From the NCBI RefSeq assembly GCF_021608265.1, contig NZ_JAKIHP010000001.1, positions 744,001 to 808,000 of the forward strand: 64,000 nt of DNA. Reading direction: 5' to 3'. Position 1 is the first letter of the stretch. Each line of letters begins with the position of its first letter. The notes beneath the pieces are model-generated. The model was given only the letters and a program-made list of their open reading frames with translations, was not told the origin of the DNA and did not search any database. Below are positions 1 to 8,250 of this stretch, piece by piece. Made by a program: the position numbers and the translations under genes. Source of the DNA: Flavobacterium wongokense (GTDB taxonomy: Bacteria; Bacteroidota; Bacteroidia; Flavobacteriales; Flavobacteriaceae).

Positions 1-28
1 AACCGAAGTAAATCACTTCGGTTTTTTT
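1..28. terminator. Intrinsic terminator hairpin
   Basis: AACCGAAGT and ACTTCGGTT form a 9-bp stem around loop AAATC, followed by a T run on the plus strand. It would end a plus-strand gene lying left of the window. The tRNA to its right reads toward it on the minus strand, so it may serve both directions, but the minus-strand T run would be outside the window. Confidence 0.7.
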
Positions 29-29
29 G

Positions 30-103
30 TGGAGAAGATGGGACTCGAACCCACGACTTCTTGCCTGCCAGGCAAGCACTCTAACCAGCTGAGCTACATC
101 CCC
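30..103 (-). tRNA. tRNA-Gly (anticodon GCC)
   Basis: The minus strand folds as a 74-nt tRNA without an encoded CCA. Acceptor GGGGATG faces CTTCTCC, with one T-T opposition. The D arm is TAGCTCAGCTGGTTAGA. Anticodon stem CTTGC/GCAAG holds loop CTGCCAG, so the anticodon is GCC, and the T loop is TTCGAGT. A glycyl-tRNA synthetase gene lies at the other end of the window. Confidence 0.95.
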
Positions 104-260
104 AAAATTTGGTAGGCAAATATATACTTTTTGTTGTGATTACAAAAAATATTAACTTCAAATAAATCATTCTAATGCAACCAATTAGAATTATTTTTTT
201 GTATAATTGCAATTATTTTTTTTAATCCCAAAAATTTAACAACAAACTAACTTTTTATTC

Positions 261-2138
261 ATGAAAAAAATTACGCTATTAATTACATTATTATTTACTT
301 CATTTTTCGGTTTTTCACAAACCACTTACTACTCAGAAGATTTTAACGGAGGCGATTTAAACGGCTGGACAACAACCGACTTAAACAACGATGGCTTGGA
401 ATGGTCGGTACTTGACGCATCATCCATCAATGCTGCTTTTGGAGCTGGTTCATTACTTTCATTTTCGTATGACGATGCAACCAGTACAGCTGTAACTCCT
501 GACAATCTTGTTACTTCACCAGCGATTAATTTGAGCGCGGTGACAGATCCAAATGTGTATTTGCTTTACGATCAGATCACCAGTACAGACTGGCCTGGAG
601 AGCATTATGCTGTTTATGTTACTACTTCAAATGATCCAGCAACGATCATTGCTTCAACACCGGTTTATGAAACTACTGTTGGAAGTGGAACTTTAGCAAA
701 TAAATTTTTTAACCTTACTTCACATATTGGTGAAACAGTATATGTAAGTTTCAGGCATTTTAACTGCTATGATAAATATTATCTGGTACTTGACAATGTT
801 AGATTGAAAAGTTTAGCTTCCAATGATGCACAATTTGTATCTGCAAAATTGAACAGATATGGATTGTTGAATTCTAACAACACTTTGACTTTTACAGTTA
901 AAAATGCAGGAAGCAACGCGATAACAAACCTAACCCTTAACTGGAATGATGGTACAGACCACACAGTTACGGTTCCTAAAAACATTGCAGTTGGAGCAAC
1001 TGGTACAGTAAACCACACAACTACTGTGTCGTACTCTTCTGTTGTAGAGAAAAACTTAGCTTTAAGCATTACTGCAGTAAATGGAAACACAGATCCAGTT
1101 CCTGCCAATAATACCGGAGCTGCAAAATTCAATACCGTTAGCCAGGCTTCACCTAAAAAAGTTTTCTTTGAAGAAGGAACAGGAACATGGTGTGGATGGT
1201 GCCCAAGAGGTGCTATTGCAATGGCATACATGGACACAACTTATCCAAACGAATTTATTGGTGTAGCGGTTCACAATCAGGATCCAATGATGTTGGCTGA
1301 TTATGATGGTGGTGCTGATTTTTCAGGTTTCCCTGGAATGAACGTTGACCGTGTTGTAAAAGGTGCTGACGTAAGCCAGACTACAATGGTTAACAATTTG
1401 AATGCGAGAAAAACATTAACTGTACCAGTGGCTTTGAATGCTAGTGGGGCTGTAAATGGTTCTCAAATCACTATTAATGCTGATGCTACTTTCAGAACTG
1501 TTTTTGCAAATGCAGACTATAGACTAGGAGTGGTTATTTCAGAAGATGACGTTACCGGAACAAGCAATGGTTACAGACAGACCAATTATTATGCAGCTGG
1601 TGCCAATGGCGCTATGGGTGGTTATGAAACATTGCCAAACCCAGTTCCTGCAGCTCAGATGGTATACAACCATGTTGGAAGAGCTTTATTAGGTGGTTAT
1701 ACAGGACAGGATAGCTCAATTCCTTCAACGATTACTGATGGACAAACATCAAGCTATACTTTTAATTATACAGTTCCTGCAACGAGCAATATTGCTAACA
1801 TGCATGCTGTAGTGTTATTAATCGATCAGTCTAATGGAGAAGTTGTTAATGCTAAATCGGTAGAATTAGCGACTCTTGCAGTAAGCCAAAACGAAGCTTA
1901 TACATTTAATGTTTATCCAAACCCTGCAAGTGATTATATCAACATCAGCAACCTAAAAGGAGGCAGCTATACAATCACTATTTTTGATATGTTGGGTAGA
2001 GCAGTTCAGACTGATAAAAGAGAGGTTTCAGATAATGAAACATTCTCATTGCCTATCAAAGGAGTGTCTCAAGGAGAATATATCGTAAACATTGCTACAG
2101 GAAATACTTCTTACAGCAAACATTTATTGGTAAAATAA
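261..2138 (+). CDS. T9SS-exported Omp28-like protein with adhesin-type N domain
   Basis: The 625-residue precursor has four parts. A signal peptide ends near residue 19 (FGFSQ). Residues about 20-185 look like a choice-of-anchor/cleaved-adhesin jelly-roll domain (SEDFNGGDLNGW). A linker resembling CARDB follows at about 190-290. An Omp28-type thioredoxin-fold domain spans about 295-530 and carries the redox-like motif GTWCGWCPRG. The C-terminal 75 residues are a T9SS type A sorting domain (FNVYPNPASDYINISNL), so the protein is probably moved across the outer membrane and attached or released by T9SS. The gene at 5333 encodes a second Omp28-like protein. Substrate and redox activity are unknown. 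Another T9SS cargo gene follows 27 bases downstream. Confidence 0.88.
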   Translation: MKKITLLITLLFTSFFGFSQTTYYSEDFNGGDLNGWTTTDLNNDGLEWSVLDASSINAAFGAGSLLSFSYDDATSTAVTPDNLVTSPAINLSAVTDPNVYLLYDQITSTDWPGEHYAVYVTTSNDPATIIASTPVYETTVGSGTLANKFFNLTSHIGETVYVSFRHFNCYDKYYLVLDNVRLKSLASNDAQFVSAKLNRYGLLNSNNTLTFTVKNAGSNAITNLTLNWNDGTDHTVTVPKNIAVGATGTVNHTTTVSYSSVVEKNLALSITAVNGNTDPVPANNTGAAKFNTVSQASPKKVFFEEGTGTWCGWCPRGAIAMAYMDTTYPNEFIGVAVHNQDPMMLADYDGGADFSGFPGMNVDRVVKGADVSQTTMVNNLNARKTLTVPVALNASGAVNGSQITINADATFRTVFANADYRLGVVISEDDVTGTSNGYRQTNYYAAGANGAMGGYETLPNPVPAAQMVYNHVGRALLGGYTGQDSSIPSTITDGQTSSYTFNYTVPATSNIANMHAVVLLIDQSNGEVVNAKSVELATLAVSQNEAYTFNVYPNPASDYINISNLKGGSYTITIFDMLGRAVQTDKREVSDNETFSLPIKGVSQGEYIVNIATGNTSYSKHLLVK

Positions 2139-2165
2139 TTTAATAATCTACAATATTTAAACATT

Positions 2166-2909
2166 ATGAAAAAAATACTTGTTGTCATCGCTTGTTTTTA
2201 TTCAGTTTTGTCATTTTCACAATTGACAATGAAAAAACTTGATGGAACTCCTATTTTGAATGGAGATGTCTTAACCTTTAACACCCTTGGAAATGCTGAG
2301 GAAGCTGCAAGTTCTGACCCTGCTTATCTGGGGCTGAAAATTTACAACAGCTCAGCGAGCAACATCAATGTAAAAATGAGGCTTATCAGCATGGTAAATG
2401 CTGATGGGAACAATCTTCAGTTTTGTATTGATCCAATTTGTGTTGGAACGCTTACGGTAGGTAATGCTTATCCTGCAAGTGGTAGTTCAATTATTCCGGC
2501 CAACGGACAAAACGGAAATTTCGATCACTTTATTAACGCTAATCCTGGTACAGGAAGCGGGAATGTGGAGTATGTTTTGAAATTTTATATGGTAAACTCT
2601 TTCGGTGCTGAAATTGGTAACTCAATTACTTTTACCTATAGATATGCTGTTTTAGGAGTTCAGACTAACGCACTTGCAAATGCAGGCATCAATGTTAAAT
2701 CGACATTGGTAAAATCTCAACTTGAGTTTGATGCGAATGCAAATGGAACTGCTGAACTTTATGATGTAAACGGAAGAATGATTTCATCGCTAAATTACAT
2801 CTCTGGATATAACTATCTTGATGTATCCAATTTAAATGCTGCTGTTTACATTGTGAATTTCACAACTGAGGAAGGCAAAAAGGCAGCCTTAAAAATTATC
2901 AAGAAGTAA
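2166..2909 (+). CDS. Small T9SS sorting-domain protein
   Basis: This 247-residue protein has a signal peptide (cut near residue 18, SFSQ), a beta-rich middle of no family I recognise, and a C-terminal region (about 165-247) of T9SS type A form, with the typical AELYDVNGRMISSL and ending in KIIKK. The middle region, with SDPAYLGLKIYNSS, could be an immunoglobulin-like fold, but that is a guess. It lies 27 bases after the Omp28-like gene on the same strand and is probably cotranscribed. The gene is followed by a complex inverted repeat and a strong terminator. Confidence 0.8.
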   Translation: MKKILVVIACFYSVLSFSQLTMKKLDGTPILNGDVLTFNTLGNAEEAASSDPAYLGLKIYNSSASNINVKMRLISMVNADGNNLQFCIDPICVGTLTVGNAYPASGSSIIPANGQNGNFDHFINANPGTGSGNVEYVLKFYMVNSFGAEIGNSITFTYRYAVLGVQTNALANAGINVKSTLVKSQLEFDANANGTAELYDVNGRMISSLNYISGYNYLDVSNLNAAVYIVNFTTEEGKKAALKIIKK

Positions 2910-2910
2910 C

Positions 2911-2998
2911 TTCTCGATACATTTTTGAAACGTCAGTTCGAGTATACCAATTTATTGGGATGTATCGAGAACCGTTTCAAAAAATACTCGAAGTGACG
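2911..2998. repeat. Folded palindromic repeat (TCTCGATACA family)
   Basis: Two nested inverted pairs are visible: TCTCGATACA (2912-2921) with TGTATCGAGA (2961-2970), and CGTCAGTTCGAGTAT (2931-2945) with ATACTCGAAGTGACG (2984-2998). The block starts just after a stop codon. Similar TTCTCGATAC...CTCGAA...TGACG blocks are, from memory, common between genes in flavobacteria. Confidence 0.65.
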
Positions 2999-3010
2999 AA
3001 TTACATAAAT

Positions 3011-3043
3011 AAAAAATCCCCATCAAATTGATGGGGATTTTTT
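3011..3043. terminator. Bidirectional intrinsic terminator
   Basis: AAAAATCCCCATCAA pairs with TTGATGGGGATTTTT around a tiny loop, with A and T runs on both sides. It lies between the convergent genes ending at 2909 (+) and 3061 (-) and can end both. Confidence 0.85.
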
Positions 3044-3060
3044 ATTTTATATAATGTCGA

Positions 3061-4755
3061 TTAAAAACTGGTGTTCAGTGAAAGTGAAACTCCGGTACTT
3101 TCAGGAACATAACGGCAAACTCCGCCTACACAAACCAAACCTCCTCTTTGCCTTCCATAAGACAATGCGATACGTGTTGATTTATAACGATAAGAGTTAC
3201 CAATGTTATAATAATGATGGCGTAATTTTTCATCGTCATTCCCATAATTGTACATATCGGAAACATAGACCGTATATTTTGTCCCAAAATTAAATTCAGC
3301 CAATAAAGCTGCCCAATTTTTCTTATCGCTATCAGCCCAAAGATGTTCTCCCTGCACGCGCATCGATTTACTTTCGCTGAATTTATAAGTAGTTTCTGCT
3401 CCTAATATGTTCGTGTTGACTTCACCATAGGTTTCTTCGATGTATTTTTTATTGTAATACTGATGGATGAAACTAAAGCCCGTTTGCCATTTCTCATTCC
3501 ATTTTTTTGAAATTTCTATATTGGCATCCGAAAAATATTTTTTACCAAAACCTATGAAATCGGTGTGATAATCCTGAGGTGCGAAAATATAGAATTCACC
3601 TCCCAAACCATGGTATTCAGAATAATTTAGCGCAACCTTGGTACCATATTTTCCTCCTAAAGAACTTCCTTTTTTAAAGTTGTAGAACAAATCTATCTGA
3701 CCACCAATTTCTCCGGCTTTAACCAAATTCACGTCATTAAGGATTACGTTGGGCTGTGCCTGGTATACATAAATATTTGCCAGGTTGTAATGATGCTGTT
3801 TGGTCAAACTCGGAACATAATTCATGATTAAATCATTGTACTGATTTCCTTTGGCAATCCTTTCTGAATAGAAACTCATATTTTCCAATCTCCTGAAAGT
3901 ACCGTCAATCCCAAAACCTTTTTTGGAATATCCCAAATTCAGCAACAAGGCATTTCCCGGTTTTATCAGGTTGTTATCAATTTGATTCCTAACCTGAACA
4001 ACCGCATCTTTCGATTTGTAATCAAATTCGGTTGAAAAATAGAAGGAATTGTGGGTAAAGTTCAGTCTTCCTGCAAAAGCATTCGTCAGATCATTGAACT
4101 TCGGATTAGCTACATCGGTTTCTTCATCCCTTCCTACATAAGTAAGCCCAATAGTCAATTCGTCTTTTTCAAACTTAAAGATATCAGACAGTGCCAACTC
4201 GGCATCAGTACCATAAATTTTTCCTTCCGAAACATCAAAACCGGTACGTTGTTGGCCATAAAGCGTTTTTAAGGTAAAATAACTGGTTGGCTTATAGATG
4301 AATCGAATTCCCCTCAGCGCATTATTGATTCCCAAAGCCCTGTCTTCCCAAGTCCGTAACAACAAACCGCTTCCAAACTGCTCGTAGTAATAACCGGCAG
4401 TAATGTCTATTTTCTCGTTTTGGAACTGGGCAAAATAAGTAGCAACATTAGCGTCTTTGTATTTTGGGTTGTAATTCAGCAGTGCTTCCTGTGCATACGC
4501 TTCTCCCTGTATTCCAAACGTCCAGTTCTTTATTTTGTAATTGACAAATAAGTAGTTGTTGGATCGAATTGGATGTTCGGGATGAACTACAGGATTATAA
4601 AACTCATCCAGTAATCCGGTGTCGTTTAGATACCATTGTGCATTGGATTCAAATCCGCCTGAAACAGTACCATTATCTTTTTCTTTTTTTTCTTGTTCCT
4701 GAGCAAAAGCTCCGGCAGAAAGGGTTAATAGTCCTAATAAGATAATTTTTCTCAT
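3061..4755 (-). CDS. DUF6029-type outer-membrane protein
   Basis: The 564-residue protein has a clear signal peptide (MRKIILLGLLTLSAGAFAQ). The rest is rich in alternating aromatic and polar residues ending in SLSLNTSF, a C-terminal Phe as in outer-membrane beta-barrels. Stretches such as GGFESNAQWYLNDTG match my memory of the DUF6029 family found in Bacteroidetes; the function is unknown. Its start lies 3 bases after the stop of the TlpA-like gene on the same strand, so the two form an operon. With the divergent Omp28-like lipoprotein gene they form a thioredoxin-linked envelope group. The family name is from memory; the exported barrel-like character is visible directly. Confidence 0.75.
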   Translation of the reverse strand: MRKIILLGLLTLSAGAFAQEQEKKEKDNGTVSGGFESNAQWYLNDTGLLDEFYNPVVHPEHPIRSNNYLFVNYKIKNWTFGIQGEAYAQEALLNYNPKYKDANVATYFAQFQNEKIDITAGYYYEQFGSGLLLRTWEDRALGINNALRGIRFIYKPTSYFTLKTLYGQQRTGFDVSEGKIYGTDAELALSDIFKFEKDELTIGLTYVGRDEETDVANPKFNDLTNAFAGRLNFTHNSFYFSTEFDYKSKDAVVQVRNQIDNNLIKPGNALLLNLGYSKKGFGIDGTFRRLENMSFYSERIAKGNQYNDLIMNYVPSLTKQHHYNLANIYVYQAQPNVILNDVNLVKAGEIGGQIDLFYNFKKGSSLGGKYGTKVALNYSEYHGLGGEFYIFAPQDYHTDFIGFGKKYFSDANIEISKKWNEKWQTGFSFIHQYYNKKYIEETYGEVNTNILGAETTYKFSESKSMRVQGEHLWADSDKKNWAALLAEFNFGTKYTVYVSDMYNYGNDDEKLRHHYYNIGNSYRYKSTRIALSYGRQRGGLVCVGGVCRYVPESTGVSLSLNTSF

Positions 4756-4758
4756 CGT

Positions 4759-5238
4759 TTAAAGCGTCTTAAGTTTTTCAAACAATTCGCTTTCACTTCC
4801 CGGAACATAACCATTCTGGATATGTACGATAACGCCATTTTTTACTACGACGGTATACGGAATATTAACGATGCCCAAAGCTCTTTTCAGCTCCTGGTTG
4901 TTGTCCAATAAAATTTTGTATTCCCAGCCTTTTCCGTTTACCAATGGTTTGATACGTTTTTGTGTCCTCGAATCATCAGTTGCAACAGCAACGATTTCAA
5001 TTGGAAGTGTTTTTTTCCAATCTTCCTGCATGTCGTTCATTTCATCAAGTTCGGCAATGCACGGCGTGCACCAGGTTGCCCAAAACGAAAAAATGTAGAT
5101 TTTATCCTTTTCCATAAAATCTGTAGTGACGGATTTTTTTTGCCCGTCAATGTCTGACAATGAAACATTTGGCATCTTTTTTTGAGAAAAGGCAGAAATT
5201 CCTGTAAGGAAAATTAGTGCAATAAGTAGGTTCTTCAT
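4759..5238 (-). CDS. TlpA-like thioredoxin-fold protein
   Basis: I chose the ATG at 5238, which begins MKNLLIALIFLTGISAFSQ, a good signal peptide; the open frame reaches further upstream but without signal-peptide logic. The mature protein of about 140 residues has the TlpA/ResA fold with active-site motif WATWCTPC (Cys57 and Cys60) and the cis-Pro segment NIPYTVVV. Such proteins reduce or shuffle disulphides in the periplasm. It is translated just ahead of the DUF6029 protein, which may be its client. The Omp28-like gene begins divergently 94 bases away. Confidence 0.88.
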   Translation of the reverse strand: MKNLLIALIFLTGISAFSQKKMPNVSLSDIDGQKKSVTTDFMEKDKIYIFSFWATWCTPCIAELDEMNDMQEDWKKTLPIEIVAVATDDSRTQKRIKPLVNGKGWEYKILLDNNQELKRALGIVNIPYTVVVKNGVIVHIQNGYVPGSESELFEKLKTL

Positions 5239-5332
5239 GTTTAGTTTAGTTTGTTTGTACAAATAAAGAAATAATAAGTTTAAGATTAAAATTTTTTCAT
5301 TTATTTTGCTAATCCTTAAACACATAATTGTA

Positions 5333-6163
5333 ATGAAAAGAATAAAAGTCCTCCTTTCTCTTTTAACCTTAATCGCTATTTACTCTTGCAGCGATACGAA
5401 AGTAATTGAAAATGTTCCCGAAGATACCGAAACAGCACCTCCTGTTTCAGGCTATTTCAAGAAGCGTGTCTTAATTGAAGATTATACCGGAACCTGGTGC
5501 GGAAACTGTACCCGTGTTGCCTACGCCATTGATCAGATGAATGCGCAATCCGACAAAGTGGTTACAATTGCAATCCACAATGGTAATGATCCTTATCATT
5601 TTGCAAACATCCAGCCTTTGAAAGATTTGATTATGCCTGGAGCCGACTTAGAATTACCACAATCCCGATTAAACAGGACTATCGTATGGACTTCTCCTGA
5701 ACCATCCAATCTGGCACAGGCGAAAGCTTTGACGGGAAACAATGCCGGATTGGGACTTGCGATATCATCAAGCATTGTTAGCGGAACGGTAAACCTTGAT
5801 GTAAGCATGAAATTTGCCCAAAATTATACTGGTTTAAAGTTGGTGGTTTACGCTCTTGAAAACCACTTAATCAAAAACCAGGTAAATTATACTTCGTATT
5901 ATGGAAACGTCAATCCGGTTCCGAATTATGAGCACAATCACGTGCTTAGAAAAGAAATCACCGATTTGCTGGGCGATCCAATTACTGAAAGCACAACAGC
6001 GGGACAAACCATTACTAAATCCTTTACGTTCCCAATACCAGCTAATTTTACCAATCCGGAGAACATTAGTTTTGTAGCAATGATCGTCAATGCGGATAAT
6101 CTGTCATTAAATGCGAGAGCTGCAGATAAAAACGAAAATCAAACATTTGAACAGAATCCGTAA
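5333..6163 (+). CDS. Omp28-like lipoprotein, thioredoxin motif
   Basis: The start at 5333 gives MKRIKVLLSLLTLIAIYSC, a lipoprotein signal with the lipidated Cys at residue 19; the extra upstream codons would spoil it. The 276-residue product has the Omp28 domain opening with IEDYTGTWCGNC (Cys56 and Cys59), as in the protein at 261 but without a T9SS tail, so it is probably anchored in a membrane by its lipid. It lies divergent from the TlpA-like/DUF6029 operon. Partner and activity are unknown. A terminator follows immediately. Confidence 0.85.
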   Translation: MKRIKVLLSLLTLIAIYSCSDTKVIENVPEDTETAPPVSGYFKKRVLIEDYTGTWCGNCTRVAYAIDQMNAQSDKVVTIAIHNGNDPYHFANIQPLKDLIMPGADLELPQSRLNRTIVWTSPEPSNLAQAKALTGNNAGLGLAISSSIVSGTVNLDVSMKFAQNYTGLKLVVYALENHLIKNQVNYTSYYGNVNPVPNYEHNHVLRKEITDLLGDPITESTTAGQTITKSFTFPIPANFTNPENISFVAMIVNADNLSLNARAADKNENQTFEQNP

Positions 6164-6182
6164 TCGGAAAATAAAAATTTCA

Positions 6183-6214
6183 AAGGTTGCCCGAAAGGCA
6201 GCCTTCTTTTTTTT
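6183..6214 (+). terminator. Intrinsic terminator
   Basis: AAGGTTGCC (6183-6191) pairs with GGCAGCCTT (6197-6205), with one G-T wobble, followed by C and a T8 run. It ends the Omp28-like lipoprotein gene. Confidence 0.88.
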
Positions 6215-6217
6215 CTG

Positions 6218-6225
6218 TAAATTTG
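6218..6225 (+). promoter_or_regulatory. Candidate -7 box TAAATTTG
   Basis: This matches the Bacteroidetes TAnnTTTG consensus, 19 bases ahead of the enoyl-CoA hydratase start and just after a terminator. No clear TTG -33 box is seen. Confidence 0.45.
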
Positions 6226-6244
6226 TACTACCAATAAAAATATC

Positions 6245-7006
6245 ATGACAACTTCAGAGCAAGGCAACATTGCCATAATCATTCAGGACAAAATTGCTAC
6301 CATCACTTTCAGTCATCCTGCGAGCAATTCATTCCCGAGTGATTTATTGCAGAAATTAACCAAGGAATTGAATGCCATTTCTAAAAACCCTGAAGTAAAT
6401 GTAGTGGTTCTGCAAAGTGAAGGAACGACTTTTTGTGCCGGAGCTTCCTTTGACGAATTACTTTCGATAAAGACTTTAGCCAGCGGTAAAAAATTCTTTT
6501 CTGGCTTTGCCGATGTAATCAATGCCATGCGTAAATGTTCTAAAATAATCATTGGAAGAGTCCAGGGAAAAGCTGTTGGCGGTGGTGTTGGCCTAATTTC
6601 GGCATGTGATATTGTTTTTGCTTATCAGGATGCTTCGGTAAAATTATCCGAAATTGCCATTGGTATTGGACCTTTTGTGATTGAACCAGCTGTTTCACGA
6701 AAAATTGGCAAAACCGCCATGGCCGAAATGACCTTGCAGCCAACAATATGGCAAACGGCAGATTGGGCTGTAGCCAAAGGATTGTATGCCGATCTTTTTG
6801 ATAGCATGGCGGAGGTCAATAATGCTGTCAACCACGAAGCCGAAAGACTGGCATCCTACAATCCGGAAGCATTGGCAGCAATGAAAAAAGTATTTTGGGA
6901 AGGAACAGAAAACTGGGACAAACTACTCTATGAAAGAGCTGCAATTTCAGGAAAACTGGTGCTTTCCGATTTTACCAAAGAAGCGTTAAGCCAATTTAAA
7001 AAGTAA
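6245..7006 (+). CDS. Enoyl-CoA hydratase/isomerase family protein
   Basis: The 253-residue protein has the crotonase fold: the first oxyanion-hole segment is GTTFCAGASFDELL (near residue 60) and the second is GRVQGKAVGGGVGLISACDIVFA (shown here only as a marker, about 104-126, key residues GGG). The segment around SEIAIGIGPFVIEP follows. Family members act on acyl-CoA thioesters, with hydration, isomerisation or ring cleavage depending on the acid residues. The usual catalytic Glu positions are not clear to me, so the exact reaction stays open. A -7 promoter box for the next gene falls at its 3' end. Confidence 0.85.
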   Translation: MTTSEQGNIAIIIQDKIATITFSHPASNSFPSDLLQKLTKELNAISKNPEVNVVVLQSEGTTFCAGASFDELLSIKTLASGKKFFSGFADVINAMRKCSKIIIGRVQGKAVGGGVGLISACDIVFAYQDASVKLSEIAIGIGPFVIEPAVSRKIGKTAMAEMTLQPTIWQTADWAVAKGLYADLFDSMAEVNNAVNHEAERLASYNPEALAAMKKVFWEGTENWDKLLYERAAISGKLVLSDFTKEALSQFKK

Positions 7007-7007
7007 T

Positions 7008-7015
7008 TACCTTTG
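7008..7015 (+). promoter_or_regulatory. Candidate -7 box TACCTTTG
   Basis: TAnnTTTG consensus match directly after the preceding stop codon and 18 bases before the queD start; it would drive queD-lpxH. Confidence 0.5.
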
Positions 7016-7032
7016 CAATTAAATTCATAAGG

Positions 7033-7485
7033 ATGAGTAACATCAGGATTACCAAACAATTTTCTTTCGAAACCGGACATGCTCTTTATGGCTATGACGG
7101 CAAATGCAAAAATGTACACGGGCACAGTTATAAACTTTCAGTGACGGTCATCGGGCAACCGATTTCAGATACTTCCAATGTGAAATTTGGGATGGTAATT
7201 GATTTTTCTGATTTGAAAAAAATTGTCAAAGAGGAAGTTGTAGACAAATTTGACCATGCTACGGTCTTCAATAAAAATACGCCGCATGTTGAACTGGCTG
7301 CGGAATTAAAAAGCCGTGGGCATCATGTGATTTTGGTCGATTATCAGCCGACAAGTGAAAACATGGTTACTGATTTTGCCCAAAAAATAAAAAACCGCCT
7401 GCCTTCGAACATAAAATTACATTCGCTGAAATTGCAGGAAACGGAAACCTCGTTTGCCGAATGGTATGCCTCAGATAACGAATAA
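7033..7485 (+). CDS. queD: 6-carboxytetrahydropterin synthase (QueD family)
   Basis: This 150-residue protein converts 7,8-dihydroneopterin triphosphate to 6-carboxytetrahydropterin in the queuosine/7-deazaguanine pathway. The zinc ligands are visible: His in FETGHAL near residue 16 and the pair in NVHGHSY. The catalytic Cys lies just ahead (GKCKNVHGH). The acidic and His segments DKFDHATVFN and PTSENMV also fit the family. Its length is a little above the usual 120. It is followed after 12 bases by lpxH. The family also includes eukaryotic-type pyruvoyl-tetrahydropterin synthases, but the CxxxHGH spacing favours QueD. Confidence 0.9.
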   Translation: MSNIRITKQFSFETGHALYGYDGKCKNVHGHSYKLSVTVIGQPISDTSNVKFGMVIDFSDLKKIVKEEVVDKFDHATVFNKNTPHVELAAELKSRGHHVILVDYQPTSENMVTDFAQKIKNRLPSNIKLHSLKLQETETSFAEWYASDNE

Positions 7486-7497
7486 CCTCAACTTTTG

Positions 7498-8250
7498 ATG
7501 ACTATTTCTCCCAACAAAAAAATATATTTTGCTTCCGATCAACACTTTGGTGCCCCAACGCCCGAAGCCAGTTTTCCGCGTGAACAGAAATTTGTCGCCT
7601 GGCTTGACGAAGTAAAGAAAGATGCTGAATGCATTTTCCTTTTGGGCGATTTATTTGATTTTTGGTTTGAATACAAAACCGTTGTACCCAAAGGTTTCGT
7701 TAGGGTTTTGGGCAAATTGGCCGAAATCCGCGACAGCGGAATTCCAATTTATTTCTTTGTCGGAAACCACGATTTATGGATGAGCGATTATTTTGAAAAG
7801 GAATTGAACATCTCGGTTTATCACGACAATCAGGAATATGAATTCAACGGAAAAGCTTTCCTTATTGGCCACGGAGATGGAAAAGGTCCTGGAGACAAAG
7901 GGTACAAACGGATGAAAAAAGTGTTTACCAATCCGTTTTCCAAATGGCTTTATCGCTGGCTGCATCCGGATATTGGTGTAAGGCTGGCACAACATCTATC
8001 GGTAAAAAACAAACTGATTTCAGGTGATTCCGACGTGAAATTCCTTGGCGAGGAAAAGGAATGGCTGGTGCAATATTCGAAACGTAAACTCGAGACCAAA
8101 CATTACGACTATCTTGTTTTTGGACATCGCCATCTGCCAATGATCATCAAAGTTGGGGAAAACTCTGAATATGTCAACCTTGGCGACTGGATTGGCTATT
8201 TTACCTATGGTGTTTTTGATGGGGAAAAATTTGAATTGAAGGAATATTAA
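7498..8250 (+). CDS. lpxH: UDP-2,3-diacylglucosamine diphosphatase (LpxH type)
   Basis: I start at the ATG at 7498; a TTG directly before it is less likely. The 250-residue protein is a calcineurin-like metallophosphoesterase with the metal-binding series ASDQHFGAP, GDLFDFWFEY, GNHDLW, GHGDGKGPGD and FGHRHLP. The FDFWFEY and GHGD segments are typical of LpxH, which makes lipid X (2,3-diacylglucosamine 1-phosphate) in lipid A synthesis at the inner membrane face. The stop abuts the convergent recJ stop with no gap. The region holds other envelope genes (LpxR-like at 22118). Confidence 0.88.
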   Translation: MTISPNKKIYFASDQHFGAPTPEASFPREQKFVAWLDEVKKDAECIFLLGDLFDFWFEYKTVVPKGFVRVLGKLAEIRDSGIPIYFFVGNHDLWMSDYFEKELNISVYHDNQEYEFNGKAFLIGHGDGKGPGDKGYKRMKKVFTNPFSKWLYRWLHPDIGVRLAQHLSVKNKLISGDSDVKFLGEEKEWLVQYSKRKLETKHYDYLVFGHRHLPMIIKVGENSEYVNLGDWIGYFTYGVFDGEKFELKEY

